Shown: piece after piece, positions 1-7,394 of the stretch
Layout: every line of letters begins with the position of its first letter
Position numbering within the stretch: position 1 is the stretch's first letter
Source: an uncultured Limosilactobacillus sp.
Lineage (GTDB): Bacteria > Bacillota > Bacilli > Lactobacillales > Lactobacillaceae
DNA length: 64,000 nucleotides
Reading direction: 5' to 3'
Assembly: GCF_934202705.1 (NCBI RefSeq)
Contig: NZ_CAKPYE010000010.1
Coordinates: forward strand, 1-64,000
Translations under genes and position numbers: made by a program
Notes under the pieces: generated by a model
Database searches by the model: none
The model's input: only the letters and a program-made list of their open reading frames with translations
Told to the model about the DNA's origin: nothing

Positions 1-77
1 CGAACACAGAAGTTAAGCTTCAACACGCCAAAAGTAGTTGGGGGATCGCTCCCTGCGAGGATAGGACGTTGCCACGC
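1..77 (+). rRNA. rrf: 5S ribosomal RNA, 3' part
   Basis: The window opens inside a 5S rRNA. The conserved CGAACACAGAAGTTAAGC segment and the closing GGACGTTGCCACGC are visible. The 5' half lies outside the window. Two tRNA genes follow directly, as at the end of an rRNA operon. The exact 3' end is estimated. Confidence 0.93.
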
Positions 78-82
78 GTTAT

Positions 83-155
83 TGCGAATTAGCTCAGTTG
101 GTAGAGCACCTGACTGTTAATCAGGTTGTCGTCGGTTCGAGCCCGACATTCGCAG
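83..155 (+). tRNA. tRNA-Asn (GTT)
   Basis: A full cloverleaf is visible. The acceptor stem TGCGAAT pairs with ATTCGCA, the D-loop reads AGCTCAGTTGGTAGAGC, and the T-arm contains GGTTCGAGCC. The anticodon stem CCTGA/TCAGG holds loop CTGTTAA, with GTT at 116-118. No CCA is encoded. It lies six bases after the 5S rRNA, so it is probably part of the rRNA transcript. Confidence 0.96.
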
Positions 156-206
156 TTGCTGAGAGGAAGTGTTGATTGTACCGATCGGCATTTCCTTTTT
201 ATTTTT

Positions 207-279
207 GCCAACTTAGCTCAGCTGGTAGAGCATCTCCCTCGTAAAGAGAAGGTCGGAGGTTCGACTCCTCTAGTTGGCA
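207..279 (+). tRNA. tRNA-Thr (CGT)
   Basis: The acceptor stem GCCAACT/AGTTGGC and the T-arm GGTTCGACTCC are normal, and the anticodon loop CTCGTAA carries CGT at 240-242. The anticodon stem is TCTCC/AGAGA, so the pair closing the loop (C237 with A245) is a mismatch. No CCA is encoded. It reads ACG and follows tRNA-Asn in the rRNA operon tail. Confidence 0.94.
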
Positions 280-305
280 TTTGAAATTCTTTGTATGTAT
301 TAGGA

Positions 306-347
306 AGTCTGCATATCGGACCGTAAGTGTTGATATGTAGGCTTTTT
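306..347 (+). terminator. Intrinsic terminator of the rRNA-tRNA operon
   Basis: AGTCTGCATATC (306-317) pairs with GATATGTAGGCT (332-343) through a 12-bp stem with two G-U pairs. A run of T follows. It is placed to end the 5S-tRNA transcript. Confidence 0.8.
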
Positions 348-459
348 CTATATCATTCAGCGTTCTAGTAATGGAGACACGAAAGTAAATTCAATTTTAG
401 GTTTAGCTTTCTGTCGAGTATACTAGAAAACGATTATTAACAATTAAGGAGATAGAATA

Positions 460-1368
460 ATGTTTCGGAAAAGAACTTTAGTCATAATTAGCGCGTTAGC
501 ATGCATTTCGCTTTTATTAGTCGCTTGCGGTAAGAGTTCACCAACCAATCACTCCAACCAAGCTACAAGTACAAGTGCATCTTCAAAGACAAAGCAAAAA
601 GGAAATGCTGATGCTAACTCGTCAGCTCTTTGGAATAAGAAAAAGGATCAGGAATTAACGAGTTTTATCAATCAATGGGCGCCAACAATGGGGCAATCCT
701 ATATTAAATATGATGGTAGTAATGATTTAAAAACTAAGGCCGGTATGTATTATCCAAAAGACCTTGGTAAGACAACCGTAAACGGTAGTAATGATTCAAT
801 CGGTTGGGCGCCATCAGGCAAGGGATCATATGACTATAATGTGGTTGCTTTGTATAATTATGATCGTCCAGGGAATGCGGCAACACACATTACGTATGCG
901 TTTGCATTTCATAACGGTGAACCAGTCGCGTTGGTAGAGCAAAGTACGAATGGGACTGCAAACTGGACCCCGACAAAGAATACGGATGTTTCTAGTAATT
1001 TCGCTAAAATTGCTAATGGTAATGGATCAGCAAAACAATCCTCAACCACCCAGAAAGGCCATAATACTTCTAGTACTGCACAACTGTCGTTTGAAGATGC
1101 CGCTGCTTTAATTCAAAAGGGTGGGTTTAGCGATTTTAACTATGACTCTGCCAAGACGATGCACGATGGTAGTCACGCGACTAGTAATGGTGGTTATGTT
1201 ATGATTACGTATCCTGGTGCTAAAGGCCAAGACCAATTCACGATTACTAAGACAGGGAAAAATAAGTATCACATTGAAGCAAAGTATGGCACTCTTGAAG
1301 GTGGTAGTTTCAAAGCCTTTGATGATCAGAGTACCTATGGTCCAACTTCAGCTAATGTAACTAAATAA
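460..1368 (+). CDS. DUF4767-type surface lipoprotein
   Basis: This is a 302-residue exported lipoprotein. A short basic start and a hydrophobic segment lead to the lipobox LVAC, with the lipidated Cys at residue 23. A Ser/Thr/Asn/Lys-rich linker follows to about residue 55. Residues 57 to about 185, beginning LWNKKKDQELTSFINQW, look like the DUF4767 domain found in many lactobacillus lipoproteins. A second Ser/Thr linker and a separate C-terminal region of about 90 residues follow. The start has an AAGGAG site. No function is known for the domain. It is a single-gene unit between two terminators. The domain call is from memory of the family. Confidence 0.75.
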   Translation: MFRKRTLVIISALACISLLLVACGKSSPTNHSNQATSTSASSKTKQKGNADANSSALWNKKKDQELTSFINQWAPTMGQSYIKYDGSNDLKTKAGMYYPKDLGKTTVNGSNDSIGWAPSGKGSYDYNVVALYNYDRPGNAATHITYAFAFHNGEPVALVEQSTNGTANWTPTKNTDVSSNFAKIANGNGSAKQSSTTQKGHNTSSTAQLSFEDAAALIQKGGFSDFNYDSAKTMHDGSHATSNGGYVMITYPGAKGQDQFTITKTGKNKYHIEAKYGTLEGGSFKAFDDQSTYGPTSANVTK

Positions 1369-1379
1369 TAACGATCCAA

Positions 1380-1419
1380 AAGCGGGTGATCACGATATTT
1401 TGTGATCACCCGCTTGTTT
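1380..1419 (+). terminator. Intrinsic terminator after the lipoprotein gene
   Basis: A perfect 14-bp stem AAGCGGGTGATCAC/GTGATCACCCGCTT has an eight-base loop and is followed by a short T-rich stretch. Confidence 0.88.
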
Positions 1420-1470
1420 ATAGAAAACTGGTATATTTTGAGTAAAATTATCAACTTAGACGAATGAACT

Positions 1471-1498
1471 TTGCGTTTAACAATCAAAGGTGTATACT
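1471..1498 (+). promoter_or_regulatory. Promoter of the peptide transporter gene
   Basis: A -35 TTGCGT (1471-1476) and a -10 TATACT (1493-1498) are separated by 16 bases. Transcription would begin near 1505, leaving an untranslated leader of about 80 bases. Confidence 0.6.
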
Positions 1499-1547
1499 AA
1501 CGAGGTTGTTATTAATTTCAAATGAAATCTTAATAAAATTTTCATGT

Positions 1548-1568
1548 GCGCCACTTTGGTGCCTTTTT
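1548..1568 (+). promoter_or_regulatory. Hairpin with T-run in the transporter leader, possible attenuator
   Basis: GCGCCA (1548-1553) pairs with TGGTGC (1557-1562) and is followed by CTTTTT. It ends only a few bases before the ribosome-binding site of the transporter gene. A weak hairpin ATGAAA/TTTCAT lies just upstream. The stem is short, so real termination is uncertain. Confidence 0.35.
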
Positions 1569-1585
1569 CAATTAGGAGGAATTGC

Positions 1586-3085
1586 ATGAAAACGCAAAGG
1601 AGCTTAGACGCAGCCTTTTTTGGTCAGCCCCGGGGTCTTTCCACCCTCTTCTTTACGGAAATGTGGGAACGTTTTAGTTACTATGGAATGCGTGCCATTC
1701 TGTTATTTTATATGTATTATGCAGTTAGTCAGGGTGGACTCGGGATGCGGCAAACGACCGCTGCTTCGGTAATGTCCATCTACGGCGCGTTGGTATATCT
1801 GTCTAGCATGGTTGGCGGTTGGCTAGCAGATCGAGTTTGGGGTGCTCGCCGGACAGTATTTATTGGTGGACTGCTTATTATGTTTGGTCACCTTGCTTTA
1901 GCATTACCGCTCGGTTTAAGAGCACTTTATGTTTCCATTGTTCTCATTGTTTGTGGAACGGGATTCTTAAAGCCAAATGTTTCTGAAATGGTGGGCCGAC
2001 TATATTTACTAAATGACCGGCGAAGGGATGCTGGTTTCAGTATGTTCGTCTTCGGTATTAATTTAGGAGCTGCTCTTGCTCCGTGGTTAGTGCCATGGGC
2101 TGCCAACGGTTTTAGAAACTCCACGATTGATTCATCAATGAACTTTCATGCTGGCTTTGCACTTGCTGCAGTCGGAATGCTACTAGGGTTAATTCAATAT
2201 TATTCTGGGGGCAAAAAGTATCTTTCTAAAGAGAGTTTGTATCCTAATAACCCCATTGATCAGGAAACATTACGACCGATTATGATTTGGTTGGGAGTTA
2301 TCGCCGTTACTTTGACGGTGATTTTAGCGTTAATGGCCGCCATGCGCTTATTAACCGTCACCAATTTAATTACCTTGATTAGTATGTTGGCGATTTTATT
2401 GCCAATTGGTTATTTAATTATGATGCTTAATAGTCGCAAGGTAACAGCTAATGAACGGGTTCGTGTTTGGGCTTACATCCCGTTATTTATTGCAGCAGCA
2501 ATTTTCTGGGGGATTGAAGAGTCGGGCTCAGTAGTTTTAGCTTTGTTTGCTGAACAACGAACGGTTTTACGAATTGGCAAATGGCAATTGATGGCAGCTA
2601 ATTTTCAAACACTCAATCCATTATTTATCATGATCCTGACACCGATATTTGTATGGCTGTGGGATCATTGGAAAGACCAGCCAGGGGCGCCTACTAAATT
2701 CGCAGCGGGGCTAATAATTGCTGGTGTTTCCTATCTCTGGATGGCATTACCCGGGATGATCCATGGGACAACAAGTGGACGCGTCAGTCCTGTCTGGCTG
2801 ATTGGTTCCTGGTTGATTGTCGAAATAGCGGAAATGTTAATTTCACCAATTGGATTATCGATTACGACCAAGCTAGCGCCAAAAGTATTTCGTTCACAAA
2901 TGATGAGTATGTGGTTTCTTGCGGATGCCGTAGGACAGGCGATTAATTCACAGTTAGTGAAGTATTACTCGACCGCAACGGAAGTGCCATATTTCTTGAT
3001 AATCGGCTTGGTGACCATTAGCTTTGGGGTGTTAATGGCTTTAATAGCTAAACGGTTGCAAATACTCATCCAGAGCCATCTTTAA
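1586..3085 (+). CDS. dtpT: POT/PTR family proton-dependent oligopeptide transporter
   Basis: This is a 499-residue membrane protein with about 12-14 hydrophobic segments. The POT signature EMWERFSYYG lies near residue 22, and a second family motif, FSMFVFGINLGA, lies near residue 150. Members of the family import di- and tripeptides with protons. The ATG at 1586 is chosen because AGGAGG precedes it at a good distance. An in-frame ATG at 1544 has no ribosome-binding site and lies inside the leader hairpin. A hairpin with a T-run follows the gene. It probably feeds the cytoplasmic peptidases such as PepN and PepC. The dtpT name is by similarity to the lactococcal transporter. Confidence 0.88.
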   Translation: MKTQRSLDAAFFGQPRGLSTLFFTEMWERFSYYGMRAILLFYMYYAVSQGGLGMRQTTAASVMSIYGALVYLSSMVGGWLADRVWGARRTVFIGGLLIMFGHLALALPLGLRALYVSIVLIVCGTGFLKPNVSEMVGRLYLLNDRRRDAGFSMFVFGINLGAALAPWLVPWAANGFRNSTIDSSMNFHAGFALAAVGMLLGLIQYYSGGKKYLSKESLYPNNPIDQETLRPIMIWLGVIAVTLTVILALMAAMRLLTVTNLITLISMLAILLPIGYLIMMLNSRKVTANERVRVWAYIPLFIAAAIFWGIEESGSVVLALFAEQRTVLRIGKWQLMAANFQTLNPLFIMILTPIFVWLWDHWKDQPGAPTKFAAGLIIAGVSYLWMALPGMIHGTTSGRVSPVWLIGSWLIVEIAEMLISPIGLSITTKLAPKVFRSQMMSMWFLADAVGQAINSQLVKYYSTATEVPYFLIIGLVTISFGVLMALIAKRLQILIQSHL

Positions 3086-3093
3086 ATGAATTT

Positions 3094-3129
3094 AGACGGA
3101 CAATCATGATGATGGTTCGCCTTTTTTTG
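3094..3129 (+). terminator. Probable terminator after the peptide transporter
   Basis: An imperfect hairpin (AGACGGACAATCAT with ATGGTTCGCCT, two mismatches) is followed by seven or more T. Confidence 0.6.
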
Positions 3130-3171
3130 TTAAAAAGTTGGACATTTTTTCAAAAAAGTCCGAAAAATCCC

Positions 3172-3200
3172 TTGCAAAAAATGGGGGAGTTGTGTATTAT
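3172..3200 (+). promoter_or_regulatory. Promoter of the tRNA-Tyr/tRNA-Gln unit
   Basis: TTGCAA (3172-3177) and TATTAT (3195-3200) are separated by 17 bases. The start point would lie about 30 bases before tRNA-Tyr. Confidence 0.72.
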
Positions 3201-3239
3201 AATACATGTTGATTGTTAGTAAACAACAACAGACCTCAC

Positions 3240-3322
3240 GGAGGAGTAGCGAAGTCTGGTTAAACGCGACGGTCTGTAAAACCGTTCCTTCGGGTTCGGC
3301 GGTTCGAATCCACCCTCCTCCA
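3240..3322 (+). tRNA. tRNA-Tyr (GTA)
   Basis: This is an 83-base class II tRNA. The acceptor stem is GGAGGAG/CTCCTCC, the anticodon stem ACGGT/ACCGT holds GTA at 3276-3278, the variable arm is long, and the T-arm contains GGTTCGAATCC. Confidence 0.95.
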
Positions 3323-3333
3323 TTTTTTATTAT

Positions 3334-3405
3334 TGGGCTATAGCCAAGCGGTAAGGCAACGGTTTTTGGTACCGTCATGCGCTGGTTCGAATCCAGCTAG
3401 CCCAA
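3334..3405 (+). tRNA. tRNA-Gln (TTG)
   Basis: The acceptor stem TGGGCTA/TAGCCCA is complete, the anticodon loop TTTTGGT carries TTG at 3366-3368, and the T-arm contains GGTTCGAATCC. The U1-A72 pair is typical of tRNA-Gln. It lies 11 bases after tRNA-Tyr. Confidence 0.95.
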
Positions 3406-3412
3406 CTGTCAA

Positions 3413-3438
3413 AGTCGTCACATTGTGGCGGCTTTTTT
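3413..3438 (+). terminator. Terminator after tRNA-Gln
   Basis: AGTCGTCAC pairs with GTGGCGGCT (two G-U pairs) around a three-base loop, followed by TTTTTT. It lies just ahead of the ribosome-binding site at 3446. Confidence 0.82.
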
Positions 3439-3459
3439 GTTTGTCAAGGAGGATATGAA

Positions 3460-4110
3460 ATGCCAAAACCGGGTCAGTTTGCACAAAGCCATCATCAGAA
3501 AATCAGCCGGCCAATTCAGCAACGTCATCAAGTAAAACGGCAACGAACAATTAGTTTAGAAATCGTGAATGATTTTGTGATTGTTCGGTATCGATTAACC
3601 ACTGGTAAGCACTTTAATCCGGTAGATCGGGAAACAGGACAACGTTTTTTACAAGAGTTAATGCCACGGTTAATTCAAAATCAATTTGATTTAAAAGCTG
3701 CACTTTGGCAAACACTGTCATCAGTTAACGCTCGTGTTCCATGGCAGTTTTTCTATCAACTTAGTCAGAACTGGCAACAGTTAAGTCACTTTTTAGACCG
3801 TGAATTACCTGCTTTACCATTGAAAAAAAGGGTGGTCGTCAAGCACCCAGTGTCCCAAGTAATGTTTGATCAGCAAGTTGCGAAGTTACTTGCTCAGCGA
3901 ATCATTTCAATGACCTTGGTTAAAAAATTCGTGGACACCGTAACCAAGCAAACCCTTGTGGATCAAATGCTGAGTTCAATCATGCAAGATCGACAAATTC
4001 GGTGGTCATCAGTTCAAGCGTTATTAGCGCCATGGCCATTTCCGATTGATCAAGAGCTTGATGAAGGGACTCAATCCTGGCTGAAGTCCATTTGTGAACT
4101 TCAGATGTAA
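3460..4110 (+). CDS. Unknown conserved-type protein, 216 residues
   Basis: I do not recognise this protein. It has a strong AAGGAGG site and codon use like its neighbours. It is soluble, with no signal peptide or membrane segment. The first 30 residues are very basic and His/Gln-rich. Residues 30-110 contain several aromatic residues, and the C-terminal half reads as amphipathic helices rich in Gln and Leu. No catalytic motif is apparent. No promoter is visible between the tRNA terminator and the gene, so expression may depend on read-through from the tRNA unit. It stands alone before the UPF0340 gene, with no obvious functional partner. Confidence 0.6.
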   Translation: MPKPGQFAQSHHQKISRPIQQRHQVKRQRTISLEIVNDFVIVRYRLTTGKHFNPVDRETGQRFLQELMPRLIQNQFDLKAALWQTLSSVNARVPWQFFYQLSQNWQQLSHFLDRELPALPLKKRVVVKHPVSQVMFDQQVAKLLAQRIISMTLVKKFVDTVTKQTLVDQMLSSIMQDRQIRWSSVQALLAPWPFPIDQELDEGTQSWLKSICELQM

Positions 4111-4218
4111 ATTTCGACGTTTTTGAAACATTGTCATACGGTATTTGCTAGCGTTTTCTTGTCGAGAACTTTATAATGAAGTTATTAAGATAATAGACAT
4201 AAAAGGAAGGACGATATC

Positions 4219-4791
4219 ATGACAGAGGAACTTGAAACCTATCGAAAAGAAGTCCATACTGGTTTAACTGAACTACTACAAGAAGCTAAACTGGAAAAGG
4301 GTGACTTATTTGTGGTTGGCTTGAGTACGAGCGAAGTCCAAGGTCAACACATTGGTAAGGATTCTGACATTGAAATTGGTCGGACCATTATCAAAGAAAT
4401 TATTTCAATTCTCCAGCCATTGGGAATTCATCTGGCGGTTCAAGGCTGTGAGCACCTTAACCGAGCTTTAGTAGTTGAACGGGATGTTGCAAAGCAATAT
4501 GGCTTAGAAATTGTTACAGTCTATCCACAAATTCATGCCGGTGGGGCTGGTCAAATTGCCGCTTTTGAAAACTTTGAGGATCCAGTTGAAGTTGAACATC
4601 TGCAAGCTAAGGCAGGGATGGACATTGGAGATACCTCAATTGGGATGCAAGTTAAGTTTGTCCAAATCCCAGTTCGGACTTCTGTTAAGGAAGTCGGCAA
4701 GGCACACACGACCTACCTTCGTTCCCGTCCAAAATTGATTGGTGGTGCGCGGGCTAAATACACTTGGGATCCATTCAATCAAAATAAATAG
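4219..4791 (+). CDS. UPF0340 (DUF436, TIGR01440) protein, copy 1
   Basis: The 190-residue protein belongs to the UPF0340 family, like Bacillus subtilis YwlG. Visible family features are GLSTSEVQG near residue 35, the GCEHLNRALVVER block near 77, the GAGQIAAFENFEDPVEVEH block near 111, and the C-terminal TYLRSRPKLIGGARAKYTW. The biochemical function is unknown. A TATAAT (4172-4177) and a GGAAGG site precede it and a strong terminator follows, so it is monocistronic. A clear paralogue lies at 48719-49282, with more than half of the residues identical by eye. Confidence 0.85.
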   Translation: MTEELETYRKEVHTGLTELLQEAKLEKGDLFVVGLSTSEVQGQHIGKDSDIEIGRTIIKEIISILQPLGIHLAVQGCEHLNRALVVERDVAKQYGLEIVTVYPQIHAGGAGQIAAFENFEDPVEVEHLQAKAGMDIGDTSIGMQVKFVQIPVRTSVKEVGKAHTTYLRSRPKLIGGARAKYTWDPFNQNK

Positions 4792-4806
4792 TTTAGCTTA
4801 ATCGCG

Positions 4807-4838
4807 AAGCTGGCTTGTCTGATGACAGCCAGCTTTTT
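4807..4838 (+). terminator. Terminator of the first UPF0340 gene
   Basis: AAGCTGGCTTGTC pairs with GACAGCCAGCTT with one bulged T and a four-base loop, followed by TTTTT. Confidence 0.9.
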
Positions 4839-4864
4839 AATTCGATAAAAAGTGATCGTGATTC

Positions 4865-4893
4865 TAACGTGGTGTACACCAATTTGTTATAAT
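4865..4893 (+). promoter_or_regulatory. aspD promoter with a HutC/GntR-type palindrome
   Basis: A TATAAT -10 lies at 4888-4893, with a weak -35 near 4865. A perfect 12-base palindrome TGGTGTACACCA fills the spacer (4870-4881). It fits the GT-N-TA-N-AC pattern reported for HutC-subfamily GntR regulators. Such a regulator is encoded just downstream of aspD. Binding is inferred. Confidence 0.6.
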
Positions 4894-4942
4894 TAATAAG
4901 AACGATTAAATAAGGTTAGAAACTTTGGGAAGGATCTCTAAC

Positions 4943-6565
4943 ATGACAGCAGATTTAAATATTTTTCACCAAGTCGATGACAAGCGGGTCAAACAATTTG
5001 ATCAACTTTCTAATTTTGAAATTGCGGCGATTTTCAAACAGTTGGCCAAAAATAATTTACGAAAACAACCCGTGGTCAATGGTGGGCGGGGGAACCCTAA
5101 TTGGATTGAAACTAGTGGACGGCTTGCCTATTCACGACTGTTAGAAATCGGTGTTGTGGAAGCTGAAAAAACCTATCAGGATAATGCCGGAATGGCCGGT
5201 AATGTTCAAAAGACTGGTTTATATGATCGAGTCATGACATCATTAGACGATGGGACTCGTCGTGATGAATTTCTCCGTCAGGTGATTGAAGCAGCAATTA
5301 GTCATCTTGAAATTACTGATCGAGATGAGTTTATGTATGAACTGATTGATGGTGCTTTAGGGGACCATTATCCATTCCCGCCACGCTGCCTGAAATATAC
5401 CGAACAAATTTTGGCGCATTACTTGCAGAAAAACTGTTTTAAGGATCAACATTTATTAAATGATGTTGATATCTTTCCGACCGAAGGCGGAACTGCAGCG
5501 ATGGTTTACATTTTCCAAGAACTTCATAGTGCGCATATTTTATATCCTGGAGATACGGTGGTAGTTAATTCATCAATTTTTACCCCATACTTGCAAATCC
5601 CCGTCTTAAGTGAATACGACTTTAATGTTAAAACGGTCACGACCAAGCGGAGCAATAATTGGCAAATGACTGATGAACAATTTGAAATATTGAAGGATCC
5701 AAAAGTTAAAGCCTTCTTTGCGGTGAATCCAACTAATCCAACGGCACGCGCAATCACGCCAGATAATTTACAAAAGTTTAAAGAGGTCTTGAAGGTCAAC
5801 CCTAATCTAATCATTATTACTGATGATGTTTATGGAACCTTTTCACCAGATTATCAGTCCATTTTTGCGGTGGCGCCTCATAATACAATCCTGGTGTACT
5901 CATTTTCTAAGCTCTACGGAGCTACTGGGGAACGGTTAGGATTAATTTGTATGCACAAGAAGAATGTTTGTGACAGATTAATCTACGAAAACTTACTGAA
6001 TTCGCACTTGAATGATTTGGATGAACAACGTTACTCAATTGTAGCGACTGACCCACATAAGATGAAGTTTATCGACCGGATGGTGGCTGATAGTCGGGCA
6101 ATCGGTCTTTACCATACTGCCGGATTATCTTCGCCACAGCAAATTATGATGGATATGTTCTCACTATCGAATTTGCGGGAACCGGAAGGCGATACCTATG
6201 TTGATACTTCACGTCAAATTGTTGCAGATCGGTACAATGAATTCTGGAATACGCTTGGTCTAAAAGCTGACCAAACCGCTGAAAATACCCGATACTATAC
6301 ATTAGTCGACATCGACCGGTTAATGTCTGAACGTCATAATCAGGAGTTTGCGGATTACTATCAACAACACTATAACTACTTAGACTTTACGTATCGATTG
6401 GCGGTTGAATTTGGGACAGTCATTATGGACGCCACGGCTTTTGGTGCTGAAAAAGGGAATGTCCGGGTTTCGTTGGCTAACCTTAGAATTGCAGATTATC
6501 ACCGAATTGCACAAGACATGCTGGATTTGGTTGATGAATATTACACAGAATATCAACAACGGTAA
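4943..6565 (+). CDS. aspD: Aspartate 4-decarboxylase (bifunctional with aspartate aminotransferase)
   Basis: The 540-residue protein is a fold-type I PLP enzyme that splits L-aspartate into alanine and CO2. Beta-decarboxylation consumes a proton and can be coupled to aspartate/alanine exchange. The PLP lysine sits in SFSKLYGATGERLG near residue 325, preceded by the aspartate of TDDVYGTFSP. PTEGGTAAM and NPTNPTARA are the usual cofactor and substrate-binding blocks. ATG 4943 has GGAAGG upstream; the TTG at 4925 does not. The length fits AspD (about 530-545) rather than ordinary aminotransferases (about 400). The partner antiporter gene aspT is not adjacent. The GntR gene follows after 52 bases. 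Confidence 0.88.
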   Translation: MTADLNIFHQVDDKRVKQFDQLSNFEIAAIFKQLAKNNLRKQPVVNGGRGNPNWIETSGRLAYSRLLEIGVVEAEKTYQDNAGMAGNVQKTGLYDRVMTSLDDGTRRDEFLRQVIEAAISHLEITDRDEFMYELIDGALGDHYPFPPRCLKYTEQILAHYLQKNCFKDQHLLNDVDIFPTEGGTAAMVYIFQELHSAHILYPGDTVVVNSSIFTPYLQIPVLSEYDFNVKTVTTKRSNNWQMTDEQFEILKDPKVKAFFAVNPTNPTARAITPDNLQKFKEVLKVNPNLIIITDDVYGTFSPDYQSIFAVAPHNTILVYSFSKLYGATGERLGLICMHKKNVCDRLIYENLLNSHLNDLDEQRYSIVATDPHKMKFIDRMVADSRAIGLYHTAGLSSPQQIMMDMFSLSNLREPEGDTYVDTSRQIVADRYNEFWNTLGLKADQTAENTRYYTLVDIDRLMSERHNQEFADYYQQHYNYLDFTYRLAVEFGTVIMDATAFGAEKGNVRVSLANLRIADYHRIAQDMLDLVDEYYTEYQQR

Positions 6566-6617
6566 CGTCTGATCCGTGTTAAAATAATGGCATTAGTGAT
6601 GGAGGAGGAAGAGCAGA

Positions 6618-7319
6618 ATGGGCTCACCGGTATACATTCAGATTCATAATCAACTACGGTCCAATATTGAAAAGGGAAAGTGGCATGTGGGCCAAAAAAT
6701 TCCTGCTGAACGTGAGTTAGCAACGGACTTTGGTGTTAGTCGCATGACTCTCCGTCAGGCGATTCAAACTTTAGTAGATGAAGGGGTCTTGGAACGCCGT
6801 GTCGGTTCCGGAACGTTTGTTGCCAACCAGAAAGTCCAAGAAAAGATGTCTGGAGTAACGAGCTTCACGGAATTAATGCAGGCGATTGGTAAAGTTCCCT
6901 CAAGCAAGACAGTTTCGTATCACTTAACCATTCCGTCAGAGAGTGAAGCAGAAAAGTTACAACTAACAGCTGGTGAACGGGTGCTCCGGATGGAACGAGT
7001 CCGGTACGGTAGCAGGGTTCCCATCTGTTTTGAAATTGCAACGATTCCAGCATCCTTAATTACGAATTTTAGTAAGGATGAGGTGACCTCTTCTTTTTAT
7101 CGGACGCTGGCTGAGAAAGCAAAACTTTATCCAGGACACGCCGTTCAAAAGGTTTCAGCCACTAATGCTACCGAAAAAATTGCGGAGTATCTTGATATTC
7201 GTCGTGGTGATGCATTGTTGAGAATGACGCAGATTTCCTATTTGCAAGATGGGCGACCATTCGAATACGTGCATACGCAATATGTTGGTAGTCGTTTTGA
7301 ATTTGTTCTTGAAAAATAA
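6618..7319 (+). CDS. GntR-family (HutC subfamily) transcriptional regulator
   Basis: The 233-residue protein has an N-terminal winged helix (about 5-70; IPAERELATDFGVSRMTLRQ is the recognition region) and a C-terminal UTRA effector domain (about 90-230, ending in FEYVHTQYVGSRFEF). UTRA regulators bind small molecules such as sugar phosphates, histidine derivatives or amino acids. The gene is in the same direction as aspD, 52 bases after it, and ends at a terminator. A palindrome of HutC type lies in the aspD promoter, so it probably controls aspD. The ligand cannot be told from sequence. Confidence 0.88.
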   Translation: MGSPVYIQIHNQLRSNIEKGKWHVGQKIPAERELATDFGVSRMTLRQAIQTLVDEGVLERRVGSGTFVANQKVQEKMSGVTSFTELMQAIGKVPSSKTVSYHLTIPSESEAEKLQLTAGERVLRMERVRYGSRVPICFEIATIPASLITNFSKDEVTSSFYRTLAEKAKLYPGHAVQKVSATNATEKIAEYLDIRRGDALLRMTQISYLQDGRPFEYVHTQYVGSRFEFVLEK

Positions 7320-7331
7320 TGACTAAATCAT

Positions 7332-7376
7332 AACAGCCGGTTTGGTAGCTGGGATGTTGCTAGCACGGCTGTTTTT
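7332..7376 (+). terminator. Terminator after the GntR gene
   Basis: AACAGCCG pairs with CGGCTGTT, with an extra inner hairpin in the loop, followed by TTTTTT. Confidence 0.8.
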
Positions 7377-7394
7377 TATTTAAGGGAGAAAATA

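Noticed and set aside
3130..3378. 82-residue frame on the minus strand
   Set aside because: It runs antisense through tRNA-Tyr and its promoter, has no ribosome-binding site, and its sequence reflects the tRNA.
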